Shown here piece by piece: positions 43,963 to 55,189 of a DNA stretch of 64,000 bases. This DNA comes from Lichina pygmaea. Lineage: Eukaryota; Ascomycota; Lichinomycetes; Lichinales; Lichinaceae. The translations under genes and the position numbers were made by a program. The notes under the pieces were generated by a model. That model ran no database searches, had not been told where the DNA came from, and saw only the letters and a program-made list of their open reading frames with translations. The stretch spans positions 3,472,001 to 3,536,000 of the forward strand of contig OY730171.1 of assembly GCA_963422465.1 (NCBI GenBank), written 5' to 3'. Positions within the stretch are counted from its first letter, which is position 1, and every line of letters starts with the position of its first letter.

Positions 43963-46516
43963 TCAGTCGCCGTCAGAGTCGGTGTCGGTATCGGTGTCGC
44001 TGGTGTCGTCTTCGTCGCCGTCCGTGTCGCTCTCATCGTCGTCTTCCTCGTCGTCGTCGTCGTCGTCTTGCCCCCCCTTCCCGTCGTCGTCGCCGACTTC
44101 CTCGACCCTCGGCTTCTTCTCTTGGTTGGTCGTACCGGCACCTCTGACGGTGGCGCCGGATCTCGACTTTCCTTTGGACTTCCGCTTGTTGGACGTGCCG
44201 CCCGACAGACTGCCGCGACGAAGCGACGCCATCTGGCCTGCCAACGAATCTGTTCCCCGTCTGCTTTAGTTTTTGCGGAGGGAAATGCGCTGGGGATCCG
44301 CGATTTCGACCCACCTTCGTCCGGCTCGCTGATCTCATCCTCTCCGACCATCGCTTCTGCTCGGCCCATCCCCTCAATGTCCATCGTCACCTCCATCTTC
44401 GTGTCGGTACCGATGTAACTGTCGCACACGAGATGCATGACAAAGGTGAACTGGCCCGCCTGCGGCGGCGCCTGGAACTGCATCTTCAGCGTCTGCACCG
44501 CCAGCGTCGGCTTGCCCTCGTCCGTGAACATGGGCTTGTCGAAGCTGGTAAATGTAAACGGAGGGACGGCCATCTTGCCCTGCTTGCTGTCGGACAGGAA
44601 GATGTGCCATCGTGGCGAGTGGTCGCGCGCAAAGTACGGCGCGAACGCGAGCGGCGGCTGCTCGGCGTTGTCTTCGTCCGGCGCCGCCCCCGACGTCGGC
44701 GCCGCCATCTTGACGCCCTTGTTCCGCGACGGCTTCCGACCCAGCAGCGCCTCGACGTCGCCTTCTTCCGGATCGACGTCCTCGAGGTCGGCTTCGCTGA
44801 GGTCCGGGATCGACGTCGTGCCCGGTGGGACGACCCTCGCCTTGACGACAAACTGCACGAGGCTGCTCGGTGTGACGAAGCGCTCGCCCACGACCTTGAA
44901 GAAGGCGCGCTCGACCTTCAGAATCGGAATCTGTCGGGCCATCCCCACGGCCACCTGGTACTGGCTCTCCGTCATGAGGCCCGGACCGATCGTTAGGCGG
45001 CGCCGCTCGTTCTCTGGGATCCTCATGAAGCGCTGCACGCTGAAACGGTGCTTCGCGTTCGGCCCCTCGATCGCCCGTGACACCTTCGGCGTCATGTGTG
45101 GTAGCTGCAGCAGGGGCGAGCCGAGCGGGGGCACGGCCTGGATGAGGTTCTGGGACGTGTAGTAAGACGCCAAGATGGAGCCGACGTTGCCGTACGCAAG
45201 ACAGATGGCCAGAAGGGATTCGTTGAGCGCGAACGCGATGGGCGCGACTTCGTATTTCTCTGGTCATGGCCGTCAGCAGGCTGGGCTTCGCACCCGTCCG
45301 TGGAGGCGCAAGGGCGTACCAGACTTGAGAGTCGCGTCCCCCGGATCCACCCGTCCCAGATAGGCCCAGAGCAGCCCTAGCACCTTTCTGCGCACTCCAC
45401 CATCCAGGCCTGCCAGCAGCGCTCGATCTTTGTCGGTCAGGAGCGGACCAGCGCCAGACTGCTCTGCCAGTATCCTCTTCTCGATTGTCGCTATGCCCTC
45501 CTCCGCCTGCTCGCTTCTCAGCACCTCCCCAAACTCATCACCGACGCTGAGGGCGCTAACGGCCTCGGCCTCCGACATGGCCTCGTCGTACTCCCGGAAC
45601 AGCTTCCCAGCGCTGGCGACGAGCACCTTCTCCTTCGTCACCCGCTGCGTGCCGTACCACCATCTGCCAACGACGTACGGGAGAAGCACGCCCAAGAGCA
45701 GACCATACACCAGCAACACGTACTTGCCGTTGCCCTCGGTGATCATGAACTTGGGAAGCGCAATGCCGATGCTCATGCTCTGTTTGCCATCGGGGTGGCC
45801 GTACTGTATGTAATTGTTTCGCACTTCCTCGTCCGTCAGCGCCTTGTAAGCTTTGGTCAAGTCGACAAAGTGGTCGTTGAGCGATTCGATCGTCTGGTTC
45901 TTGGCTGGATCTGGCCTGATCTTGTCGGGATGGAACTTCAACGACAGTCGCTTGTAGTGAGACCTGATGGCTTTCTCGTTCAAGGACTGGCCTTCACCGT
46001 CAGCGGGACTGCCAGAGCTCCGAAGACAGCCGCCGAAGGGCGGTCTACCATACCCTCGATATGCCCAAGACATCGTAAGGATCCCATATCTTCGGAAGCG
46101 TTCTCGCCGTAGAAATGATCAGGTAAAGCATCCATCCGATGACCAGCCATCCGAGAAAGGCCGTCACCATGCGCTTCAGCTTCCTCTCGCGGCGCCACTG
46201 CCGTCTCCTCTGAGCATCGACAACATCGCCGTCTGGCGGCCTGAAATCTGTGTGTATGCGCGGCGCCGTGTTCTCCAACTCTAGAACCGAGCCTGGTCAG
46301 CTCTGGAGTCCTGGGGCCGTTCGTCCCGAAACCAACCCTACTTACCTTTACTGGGCTTGAGCGACGAATACGTCAGAGGGAGCGTGACGAGGCCACATAT
46401 GGTTAGGATGAAGTATGGGAAGAATTGGCCCTGAGAGGGTCAGCATCGCGTCCTGCCCGGGAAAAAGGGGGCCAGCCTGCGCCGACCTTCTCATCGTAGT
46501 TGTAATCGGTCGACAT
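43963..46516 (-). CDS. SEC63: ER translocation protein Sec63 (DnaJ-type)
   Basis: Six exons: 46516-46487, 46430-46346, 46280-46054, 45986-45320, 45259-44315 and 44249-43963, giving 746 residues. The N-terminus MSTDYNYDEKGQFFPYFILT carries the first membrane segment. A second (FLGWLVIGWMLYLIISTA) precedes the J domain, which has DPYDVLGISRS and the HPD motif in LKFHPDKI. A third segment (YVLLVYGLLLGVLLPYVVG) follows. The large Sec63 (Brl) domain has NESLLAICLAYGN and ends with DEISEPDEDSLAGQMA. The tail is a long Asp/Glu/Ser run. In the ER membrane the J domain recruits the Hsp70 Kar2 to the Sec61 channel for post-translational import; the acidic tail binds Sec62 in yeast. The last acceptor (AACAG at 44250) was chosen because it restores DSLAGQM. 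Confidence 0.95.
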
Positions 46517-47187
46517 TCTGAACTGCGCACGGCGTCGGCGGCAGCTGACGAGTCCCGCCTCTGTGTTTAAACGATCATGAATATGCTGCCGAGCAAGCGC
46601 AGAACCTTCAAGACGCTCGAAGACGCCAGTCCAAGTCCCAAGCCCAATCTCTCATGCGCCTTGACCTATGTTTGTGCGGTGCTTCCGAGCGATGGTCGCG
46701 ATTCAGGTCCACGGTGTGCAAGAATTCGGTTGGGCGCATCTCCATACGAAGGCCGCATCCTTTTTTGAAACATCGAATCGTGGCCTTTGACGGATTTCCT
46801 GTTTCGGCCTAGTGTGCGTACCTGAACGTACCGGGGCTTCGGCATTCCCCGTCCCGGTATCAGATGAGGCTCGACGATGAGGCTCAATCCTCCACTGCCC
46901 TCTACTCTTCAGATGGATTACAAGTCACCATAGCAATGTCAACGAGCCATGTAGCAGATTATCAAAGTGGCGTCAATAGCTCCAAGTCGACTTTGAGCTA
47001 GTAATACACGAACAGGCCGGTGAGACTACCCCTTTCGAACACGATAGACGACATGGAGCGTATAGACCGTGGGACGAGCCTGCCGCAGCCGCGACCTGGA
47101 CGAAGAAGATGAGGAGAAAGTAGGAAGAGAAGTAGTTCTTCCCAACCGGCTTCCCATGTCCGATACCCGCATGCCGTGCCCCCGACC
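46517..47187. other. SEC63 promoter and 3' flank of the gelsolin-domain gene
   Basis: 671 bp between the SEC63 start (-) and the stop of the next minus-strand gene. No gene or distinctive element recognised. Confidence 0.45.
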
Positions 47188-50100
47188 TCAAGATTTCTTC
47201 AGTACCGCCGTGTACGCCTTGTTGCTGTCGAGTCCTGGAATGAGCAGGGAAATGAATTAATCCCTTGGTCCATAGGCTTCATCTCGCTGGTTATCCTCAA
47301 CTCGTCAATTCCGAGATAGCTTTGACAGCTTCGTCCAGAGGGATGGCTTTCGTGGCAGTCGAATCGAGACCGCGCCCTCGCAAAGGTACAGGAGATGAGG
47401 CGACCTTTTCGTGTCGCCATTTGCGAAAGACGGCCCTTGCGCCGGCTGGTGGAGTTCCGAATATGACGCTGGTGGTCGGCACAGAAGGCCGACCCTGTTT
47501 CGAGTGTGCTAGTTCGCCAAACTCTCGTGCGAATGATATCGCCGCGCACAGATCCGTAAATCGAGCGTGGGCCCTGCTACCGACGATGCTGCGTCGCAGA
47601 TACAGACGTCAGCTCCAAGGATGCCAGTAGACTCTCACCGCTCTTTGCGGGAGTGGGCAGGGGGGAACTCACATGTACATCTCAAAGAAGGCGTCTAGAC
47701 AGAAGATGCGCGAAGGGTGAAGGTCTGTTTGGCAGAAGGGACTTATCTCAACGACCTACTCGATGGGGATCAAGGCGGTCAGCTCATCGACGTCATGAAC
47801 AAATTAGACATCTAAGCAGAAACGTACCCTTGTCTCGAGCTCGTGATCTATGCGGAAGAGGCGAATTTCATAGTCGTCGCGGTCTGGCTTATGAAGCCAA
47901 TGGCCCGCAGACGCAGAATGGTCCGTCGCCGTTCGCCCCCCAAGTAGCTCGATGAAGCGAGAGCTCTCCGTGCCCTCATCGACCTCCTCGAGCTCGGCGC
48001 CGGCCATGCCAGAGTCCATCCCGATCAGCCTCGCACAGCCGAGCTCATCGGCAGCGCCACCTTTGCCCTTCCAGATGTAGGTGCGGCCAGGTGGTGCGGA
48101 GACGATGTACGGGAAGCCCGAACATAGGCTTTCGGCAGAGAACTCGACTTCGTCAAAGGCGATATGCCCGAGATGCCGTCGTCCACAGAGCATGTACGGC
48201 ACGCTCGAATCGGCGTGCGAACCGGCACCACGTCGGACGACGACGATGCCCCCGAGGGCCTGGAAGAAACTCGGTGTCTCGAGACCCTGTCGAAGTCGAA
48301 TCAATCTTGCGTTGTTCGCTCGCGCTGCCTTTCGGGCGAAGAGTTGAGCGTCTTCGACCGCAGCCTCGGATACGTTGTCGCCGGCCCAGAGGAATGCTTC
48401 GGTTTCGACCTTCCCGACCGGAGTCCGAAAATGATGGATGCACATGTACATGTTGTCTTCGAAGAGGATGTGCTCCTGGTGCGACGGCAGAGGTTCCTGC
48501 TTGCCATCTCCGCCGATCCGCCAGATTTGCTTCCTGACCGTCTTGATGCCCGCGCCGTCGTCACCCCGTGAAGACAGTAGGCGGTCGAGATCTAGCTCGG
48601 GCGGCGCTGGTCTGACCTTCACACCGCCAAAGAACTCGGAGAAGAATGCCTCAACACCGAATGGGGCCGCTGATGGACTCGGCTTCACGGTCGTCCCCAA
48701 GCCGTTGTTGGGTGTGCCCGTCAGTTTTCCGCCTTCGGCTGCTCTTCCCGCTGCTACCAGCTCATCTTTGCCGCGGAACTCTAGACGGGATGCCTTCTTC
48801 GGCGGAGATGGTAGAGGCCGAGCCCCCAAGAGCGCTGGGCTAGAGCTTCCTTGCAGCGGCTTGCGGTCAGAAGTCACCGGAATCGTATTCCGTTCTTCTG
48901 GTGGCTTTGACGAACTTCTTGCTGGGATGCGTATGGAAGAGGGTGTAGTCGACGCCATGGACTTGTCACCCCTCGGGGTGGCGCCCCCTCCGCCAGCGTC
49001 AACCCGCAGAGTCCCTTTGCTCTCTGCATCGTCCTTGTCTGCGAGGAAGCCTCGCCTTGCCGGAAGTAGCTCATGGCATGCTAGCTCTGGCTTGCAAGAC
49101 CGCACACTGGCCTCGACCGAATTGTTTTCAGCCGAACCACGCCCATCGGCACGAGATCTTGTGTCGTCGAGTGATGGATCGGGGTCAGGCTCTGTTGGAG
49201 TCCTGTTCAGCCTCGACGGAGCCTCGGCAACAATCGTAGAAGCATCAGGTGCGGTAGACTGCTTGCCAGTAGCATTATCGGTGGCGGGGACGGTCGATGG
49301 AAAGGGCAAAGGGCCGCCCTCCGCTGCGGTTGACGGCGGTGGACGTCGTCTTGGGCCTTTCGCCCTGCCCTTGGTGATGTGGGTAAGAGTACCTGGCGCT
49401 GCAGATCTCTGCGACGATGTACGGATGCCGCCTCTCGAATCATCCTCTGACGCCCTAGCGGCTGCGAGACCGCTCTTGTTCTTGTTCGTCGGTGGCGGTG
49501 GCCCTTTTGATAGCAGGCCGGCCAGGCGGTCATTAAACCGGCTCGGCCCTGTGCTGGGATCCGATGCATCGCCCCTCTGCATCGTGCCGGTTGGCTTCGG
49601 CTGCCCCGCGGCTCCGTCCGAGGTCGCAGCGACGGTCGAGGCTTTCGGTTTCGCGACGGCTTCTGCCTCTCGCGACTTGGCTTCGGCGGTCGTGCCGCTG
49701 GAGTCTGCCGACTTGGAGAGCTGTCTCCGCTTGGCGATGGCTTCTGGCACGTCTGCGTCTGTCGGCTTCGGTGCGGTGGCGTCCGCATCCGGGTGCGTCT
49801 GTTTCTCGGCCGCGCTTTTGGACTTGATCGCGTCCTTCTGCCTGAGGAGGCTCTCCTTGAGCTCGTCGCGGCGCTCGGTTCTCTTCGGGCCTGCGCTGAC
49901 GGCCAAGCCAGCCTTGCCTCGTAGGATGTTGCTCTTGAGCTCATCCGGCGCTACGTATCTCTCGGTCTTGGTGTGCCTGAGCCTACCGAAGACGTTCTTG
50001 AATTCGGGTTCCTCTTTCGACTGCGTGTTCTCGGGCGCCTGACGCGGCTTCAAGACAGACCGGAAATCCTTCTTCGGGGGCGTCGGCGGCTTGGCCTTGT

Positions 50101-52227
50101 CGAGCCCGGGCGAGCGCCTGCTCTCGATACCGCGCCACGGCTTAGAGGTCGTCGAGCCAGGAGGCGTAGGGGTGTGGCTCTTAGGTTCGGGCTCGTCTCT
50201 GGCCTCTTGCGAAGTGTCCGGACGCGGTGTCACCTCTGAGCCGACGCTTGCCAGCCTGGATGGCTTTGGCGCCGGCGTCGGGCCTTCCGAAGCGGTCGAG
50301 GATTTGGAATCTTCCAGCGGACGCGCCTGAATCTGTTCGATATCCGGGCTGTGCCTCCCGGGCTCGACCGGGGTCGACTCCGCCTTCGGCGAGCTCCTCA
50401 GGTTGCCGGGCTTCAGAGGAGCCCCCAGCGGCGGCGGTCGCATCAGGCCCGTCGTCTTGATCTCCCGAAAGGCCCGATCCTTGCCGGCCGAGACCTTCGC
50501 CTCCTGCTGTCTGGACTTGGCCGCGGAAGTCATCCAGCTCGGCTGTTCCGGGACGGGCGACTTGATCTTGCGGGACTCGGGCGCCTTGTTGAGAGCACTC
50601 TCGAGCCAGCTTGACTTCGACGGGCTCCATCGCTTCTGTTCCGACAACTTGCTGGGGCTCGCGGGTGGCGTTTCAAGATGCGGCCGAGAGAACCGCACGC
50701 CGTCATTCTGGCTTTCGTCCTCGGCTAGATCGCGACCCTGCGCGGCCTTGGCGTCATTCCCATCGCGCCGAGCCTGGTCGCCGCCGTCCTGCGACCGAGG
50801 CTGGGCATCGGGCGGGGTCGCGACATCCGTGCTGCTTGTACGACTGCGCCTCTCCCGACCTGAGAGCCCGAACGAACCGCTCGAGCCCGTCAGGGCCCCG
50901 GGGTCGTCCAGGCCACTCCTGCTAGCAAGAGAGTTCTCCCGGCTGTGCATCGAGCCGGGTTGAGCACTCCATCGCTTCTGAAAGCTGTCCGAGCGTTTCA
51001 GCACGGCGCTCTGCACGAACCCTCCGAGGCCTTTCGTCGGCGAGCTCGGCCTTTCAAACCTGTCGGGCGAGATCCGGCCCTGTGAGGGCGACATGGCAAG
51101 GCCACGTCTACCGACCGTCTGGATCTGGGCTCCTTGATCCAGGAAGCCGGCCGAGGTCTTTGGCTGATCGAAGCGGTAAGTGCTCAAATCCGGTAGCGAG
51201 GTGCCTCCGATGCCCCTCGCGCCCGACAGCGACGCGTTCGTTGACTGGCTCGAGGCTGGTTCCACGCAGCCCCTCGGCAGGCTGCTCCTCGAGGTTGAGG
51301 CCAACGCCGTACTCCCCGCACTCCCCGGCGGAGACTCCGCGTCGGACTGGCCGGCGCTGCCCAGGCCGCTCGACATACCGGGCAGGCGCGATCTGGTCCA
51401 AGACGTCCTCGGCTCGCCGGGCACGTCGGCGTCGACACGACGGTATGCGGGGGATCGGGCGCCGCGATCTTCGGTCTGACGGAAGAACGAGGGGTCCTTC
51501 GACTGCAGCGACCGCGCAATGTCTGCTTTGGATTTCTGGCCCTCGTCCACCGGCGCGGCCGTCGTCGGCGGTGGACTCGGAGACGCCGGGCTCAGGCGGC
51601 TCATCGTGTGACCAGGCCGAGAGTCGCGAGCCCCTGACGGTAAAGGATCCGGCCGACGCTGCCACGACAGGGGCGACCCTCTCGACGACGCGACCGCAGC
51701 GCTGGGAGACGGTCTCGAAGGACCCGAGCGCTGCGCGAGTTCGAACGAAGTCTGAGGTACGCGGGGCGAGTGCGATGGAGTTGGTCGCGCCGACGAAGCC
51801 GGGGGCTGCTCGGACGGCCGAGCTCCGTCCGTCCGGTCGGCGGCAGACGCCGGCGGGCGTGGAGACTGCCTTCTGTGCTCGGACGAGCGCAAGGCACTAA
51901 GCTCCGGAGTCGATCGTCGATGGTTCGTTGGTCGCAGCTGGGGCGGAGTATTCGAAGGGGAATCCTTGACGGGCGAGATGGAACGAGCACGCTCTGTTTT
52001 GACATGGGATTCAAATCAGTGCGACGAGTGCCAATGGGGTTCACATGCTCTGCTGTTCACGTACCGGCTCGTCGCTCTTGTCTCTCCCTGCGGCCCTTCA
52101 AGATCTGTTCCTCTAGCATCCGCGTACGCTCCTCGTCTTCCCTGTTATGGCGATCGTCCATCTCGGCCACCCGTCGTAGAAAATCATTGACGTCCTCGGA
52201 GCCATCATCCACCACAGTCTCGGCCAT
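47188..52227 (-). CDS. DUF4045 / gelsolin-repeat protein
   Basis: Five exons: 52227-52065, 51993-47828, 47755-47673, 47588-47302 and 47234-47188, giving 1581 residues. The N-terminus (MAETVVDD..EDVNDFLRRV, then REDEERTRMLEEQILKGRRE and ARSISPVKDSP) is typical of fungal DUF4045 proteins. A ~1000-residue Ser/Pro/Lys-rich disordered region follows, with motifs such as PTPPKKDFRSVLKPRQ and VFGRLRHTKTERYVAPDEL. From residue ~1215 there are gelsolin-like repeats (YMCIHHFRTPVGKVETEAFL, FPYIVSAPPGRTYIWKGKG, GCARLIGMDSGMAGAELEE). The last three exons complete the final repeat: DLHPSRIFCLDAFFEMYIIV to AVKAISELTRLDSNKAYTAV. The protein is expected to bind actin and help organise polarised growth, which is inferred. 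The 4.2-kb exon is one open frame. The three short terminal exons were found from splice phase and domain continuity. Confidence 0.9.
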
Positions 52228-52886
52228 GACTGGAACCAGAAAAGGTCCGCCGCGCTTCGAGGAGCAGCGTTCGCCAACAGACCAGAGCGTGTTCTCAATC
52301 CGCTGAGCGCCGCATGTGAGAGCTAGTGACGGTGATTACAGAACCCTGTCCGGCCAGGTGCCGGCACGCGCGGGTCTCACGATGTCTACGCCCTGGACGA
52401 CATCCCTCATTGTCTTTAGCTGAGGCTCTCCTTGGTCATGTCTTCGTCAGCGCAAGATAGCTCGGGCGAGGAGTATCGTGCGCAAGTGCACCACGATCAT
52501 TCAAAACAATCATATTCCAATGTTTACTCGGTACAGGTGGTCAGTGCTTTATTCCAAGACAGTCCTCGACGTTCAGGAACGAGGAACCACCAGCAGACCC
52601 CGAAAAGGGAAATCGCAATCGATAAGACTGGATCAAAAGATGTCGATGAAATATCAAAAGTCAGAAGCCATAGTCAACTCCCACCACCGAGGAGCAGGCT
52701 GCCGCATCACACCATCAAGGCTTTGTTCAAAGAAGGCAGTACGTAGGTAGTCACGGCAGTATTTCATCTCATGACTTACTCACCACTTTCTACATTGCAA
52801 GAATACCATGGGAAAGTCCCCGAGATGCATCACGAGTGATGACCCTGATTCCCAACGCAGGCATTTGCCAGCGTTGGCTTACTTGC
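52228..52886. other. promoter of the gelsolin-domain gene
   Basis: 659 bp between two tandem minus-strand genes; holds the 5' flank of the gelsolin gene and the 3' flank of the ARL2-type gene. Nothing distinctive seen. Confidence 0.4.
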
Positions 52887-53777
52887 CTAGTACAGCCAGA
52901 GCTTGGACTTTGCATCCTCGACGACCCATTCCAATCCGACGTCGAGGTTGAAGCCAGTCAGTGCGCTGCAACGCACGATGTTCCACCTATGTGTCTGGAT
53001 CTCATCCAGCCGCAGGCCCTGTCCTAAAGGTATCAGAGCAGGCATGACACAGCGACGGCGTTGCTGTTTGCTCACCTGCCGAATCTCGTTCTCGGTCATG
53101 CAGCCTTCGACGTCGGTCTTGTTGGCGAAGACCAGCAGCGAAGCACCTGTCAGCCTCTTCGTCCACGGCAGAGAGCTGTGGTCAGCCCGCCGTACATGAA
53201 GTTGCCCTGCCATGTCTGCTCGCTCACCTCTTCCAACAGCAGGCCGGCCAGCTCGATCCTGCAGTCGTCGATGCGTAGCCGGTCCGTGGCGTCGACGACC
53301 CAGACGAGCGCGTCCGTCTTCTCGTAATAATTCCGCCAGTAAGACCGAAGCGTCCTTTGACCTCCGACATCCCCTTCGATCGAGCTTGGGTCAGTCGACC
53401 TCGCACGACGCGGCATTCAAGCCATCGGTTCGATGAACCACCCACATATATTGAGTTTGTAGCTGCCGTCGCCGCCAATGTCAGCATGCGCGACCATGAC
53501 TTTCGTAACGTGGACATGGTGAGGGAACTCGACCCTTTGTATTCGATAGTCTTGATGCTAAACCCCAGTGTCGGACTCACGGTGCTGATGTCTTCGCCCA
53601 TGAATCGCTTCACGATGGTGGTTTTGCCCGCATTGTCCAGCCCTCTGCTCGAGCCAGCACGGTCAGCTGCCTACTACCGCAGGACACGAACGAAGGACGG
53701 CAGCAAGGCCAAACCAACAGCATCAGAACTCGCATCTCCTTTTCCTTGAGCCGTGCTTTGCGTAAGGTTGACAGCAT
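52887..53777 (-). CDS. ARF-like small GTPase, Arl2 type (Cin4/Alp41)
   Basis: Six exons: 53777-53719, 53644-53534, 53462-53446, 53373-53228, 53156-53076 and 53018-52887, giving 181 residues, the family length. Motifs are GLDNAGKT (P-loop), SPTLGF (switch I Thr), WDVGGQ (switch II), NKTD (guanine base; NKxD) and SALTG. The N-terminus [20 protein letters not shown] lacks Gly2, so it would not be myristoylated. Arl2 GTPases act with tubulin cofactors D and E in alpha/beta-tubulin assembly and affect microtubule stability. The third exon is only 17 nt and encodes YKLNI plus the T of the tryptophan codon; skipping it would shift the frame. All phases agree, and the result matches the family without gaps. 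Confidence 0.95.
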
Positions 53778-55189
53778 CTTCGGCCTGAGCTTGCGGTTCC
53801 AGTGCCCGATGTTGGAGAGGGCAGCAGACGATCTACTCCGTACGACCGTACAGATGCAAGCTACGGCGACGGCAGAGCGTCGTCAGGTGGCTTGCATCGA
53901 AATGCTCTTGCGAATCGATCGATGCTCGGAACGACAGCCGGCTGTCGTTCCATTTCCCAGTTGTCGAGTGATGAGCAGATGGTAGCACTGTGCTGCTCCG
54001 CTATACCCCGTGAGCTCTGATGATCGACGAATTTGCGTCCACATCCCTCCGGGCGGGCCTTCTTGTTTCGCCGATCGCCACGACGGGGTCGCACTGCCCA
54101 TCGGACGACTTTCCTCGACCGGTGCCTTCATTGTGTAATCTCGCGGTGGTCAGGGCACCCTCACAGGCCCTATCTTGACCGGACTGTATGACGGACTGCC
54201 CCTCACGATACGGAGCCCGATCGACTCGCGGACCGGGTGCTCGGCCAAGGCCATATGTCACCGAATCGTGTCGGTCCTGGAAGCTGGAAGACACTTTCAC
54301 CGCATCCCTCAGAACCTTGCGGCCTCTTTGATAGTGCCTCCGGGGTTCCAGAAAGCTCTGTTGAGAGTGGACGTTGCCCGTCCATCCTATCGCCATCCAA
54401 CCAACGTGCGGCTTGCCGACCTCAAGTATCTGATATCTGAACCCTCGATCATCCCTCAAGGCCGCGAGTGGCCAGGCTCAAGCCGTCTGGAAGCCAGATC
54501 GAGCAGATATCTTCACAGCTCCGCTCGGTCCGAGCGAGTATTGGGGACGCTCTCCCAGGTTTGCATTGCGCATCCGGTGCTGGGACGCGTGCCTGATATC
54601 TCAGCATCGCAAGACCAGTCCTCAACCATCGGTCTCGGCGCAGGGATACTCACGTTGCCCCGTGTCCTCCGTTTCCAAGTGGCTGTGGAATAGGATCTCG
54701 TTCGCGCCGTTCTCAGGTGCGATAGTGGGAGGCGACGCCAGCCATGCGGCGAAGCCTTTCGGCACCTGCCTCGAAGCCTGTTTGTCTTACGATATGAACA
54801 GCATTCCCTTGAGTATTTCTCTTCCGTCGCTGACCTTTCTGCAGCACGTGCAGTTGCCACAACAATCCCCACGACCACCGCTCACGTGCGAAGCACCGCC
54901 GCACCGGCGAAATCCGGCAGGCTTTCGCCGCCAGACGTCAGCGTCAAAGGCCACAGGCCCCTTCTCTCCTCTCGATGACACAAGTAGGTATCGAAGGGTT
55001 CTCTGCTATGCCGTAGGCAGACTATTTCCAACGGCTCTCGCCACGCTTTCGTGTTTTCTTTACAACCTCCACCTCCCTCTCCCAACCTCAGAGATTCACA
55101 TCTTCTTCTGTTTTTCGATCGGTTCGTGCCTTCGAGTCCAGGACTTCGAGCCTGAGGCGTGAACACTTCATCTTACTCTACTGTAGGTC
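53778..55189. promoter_or_regulatory. divergent intergenic region between the ARL2-type and GNAT genes
   Basis: 1.4 kb that must contain both promoters. A perfect 24-bp palindrome lies at 53928-53951, about 150 bp upstream of the ARL2-type start. The stretch before 55190 is pyrimidine-rich (about 55045-55180), as is common in fungal promoters, and a CTGTAG just before the GNAT start could be the acceptor of a leader intron. No gene is recognised. Confidence 0.5.
53928..53951. promoter_or_regulatory. 24-bp perfect palindrome
   Basis: The half-site GGAACGACAGCC is followed directly by its exact reverse complement. The position, ~150 bp upstream of the ARL2-type start codon, fits a binding site for a dimeric regulator, but no known site is recognised. 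Confidence 0.6.

Noticed and set aside
48438-50042. Long plus-strand open frame (534 codons)
   Set aside because: It lies antisense to the main exon of the DUF4045-gelsolin gene; its Ser/Ala/Gly-rich translation is a shadow of the GC-rich coding strand and matches no family.
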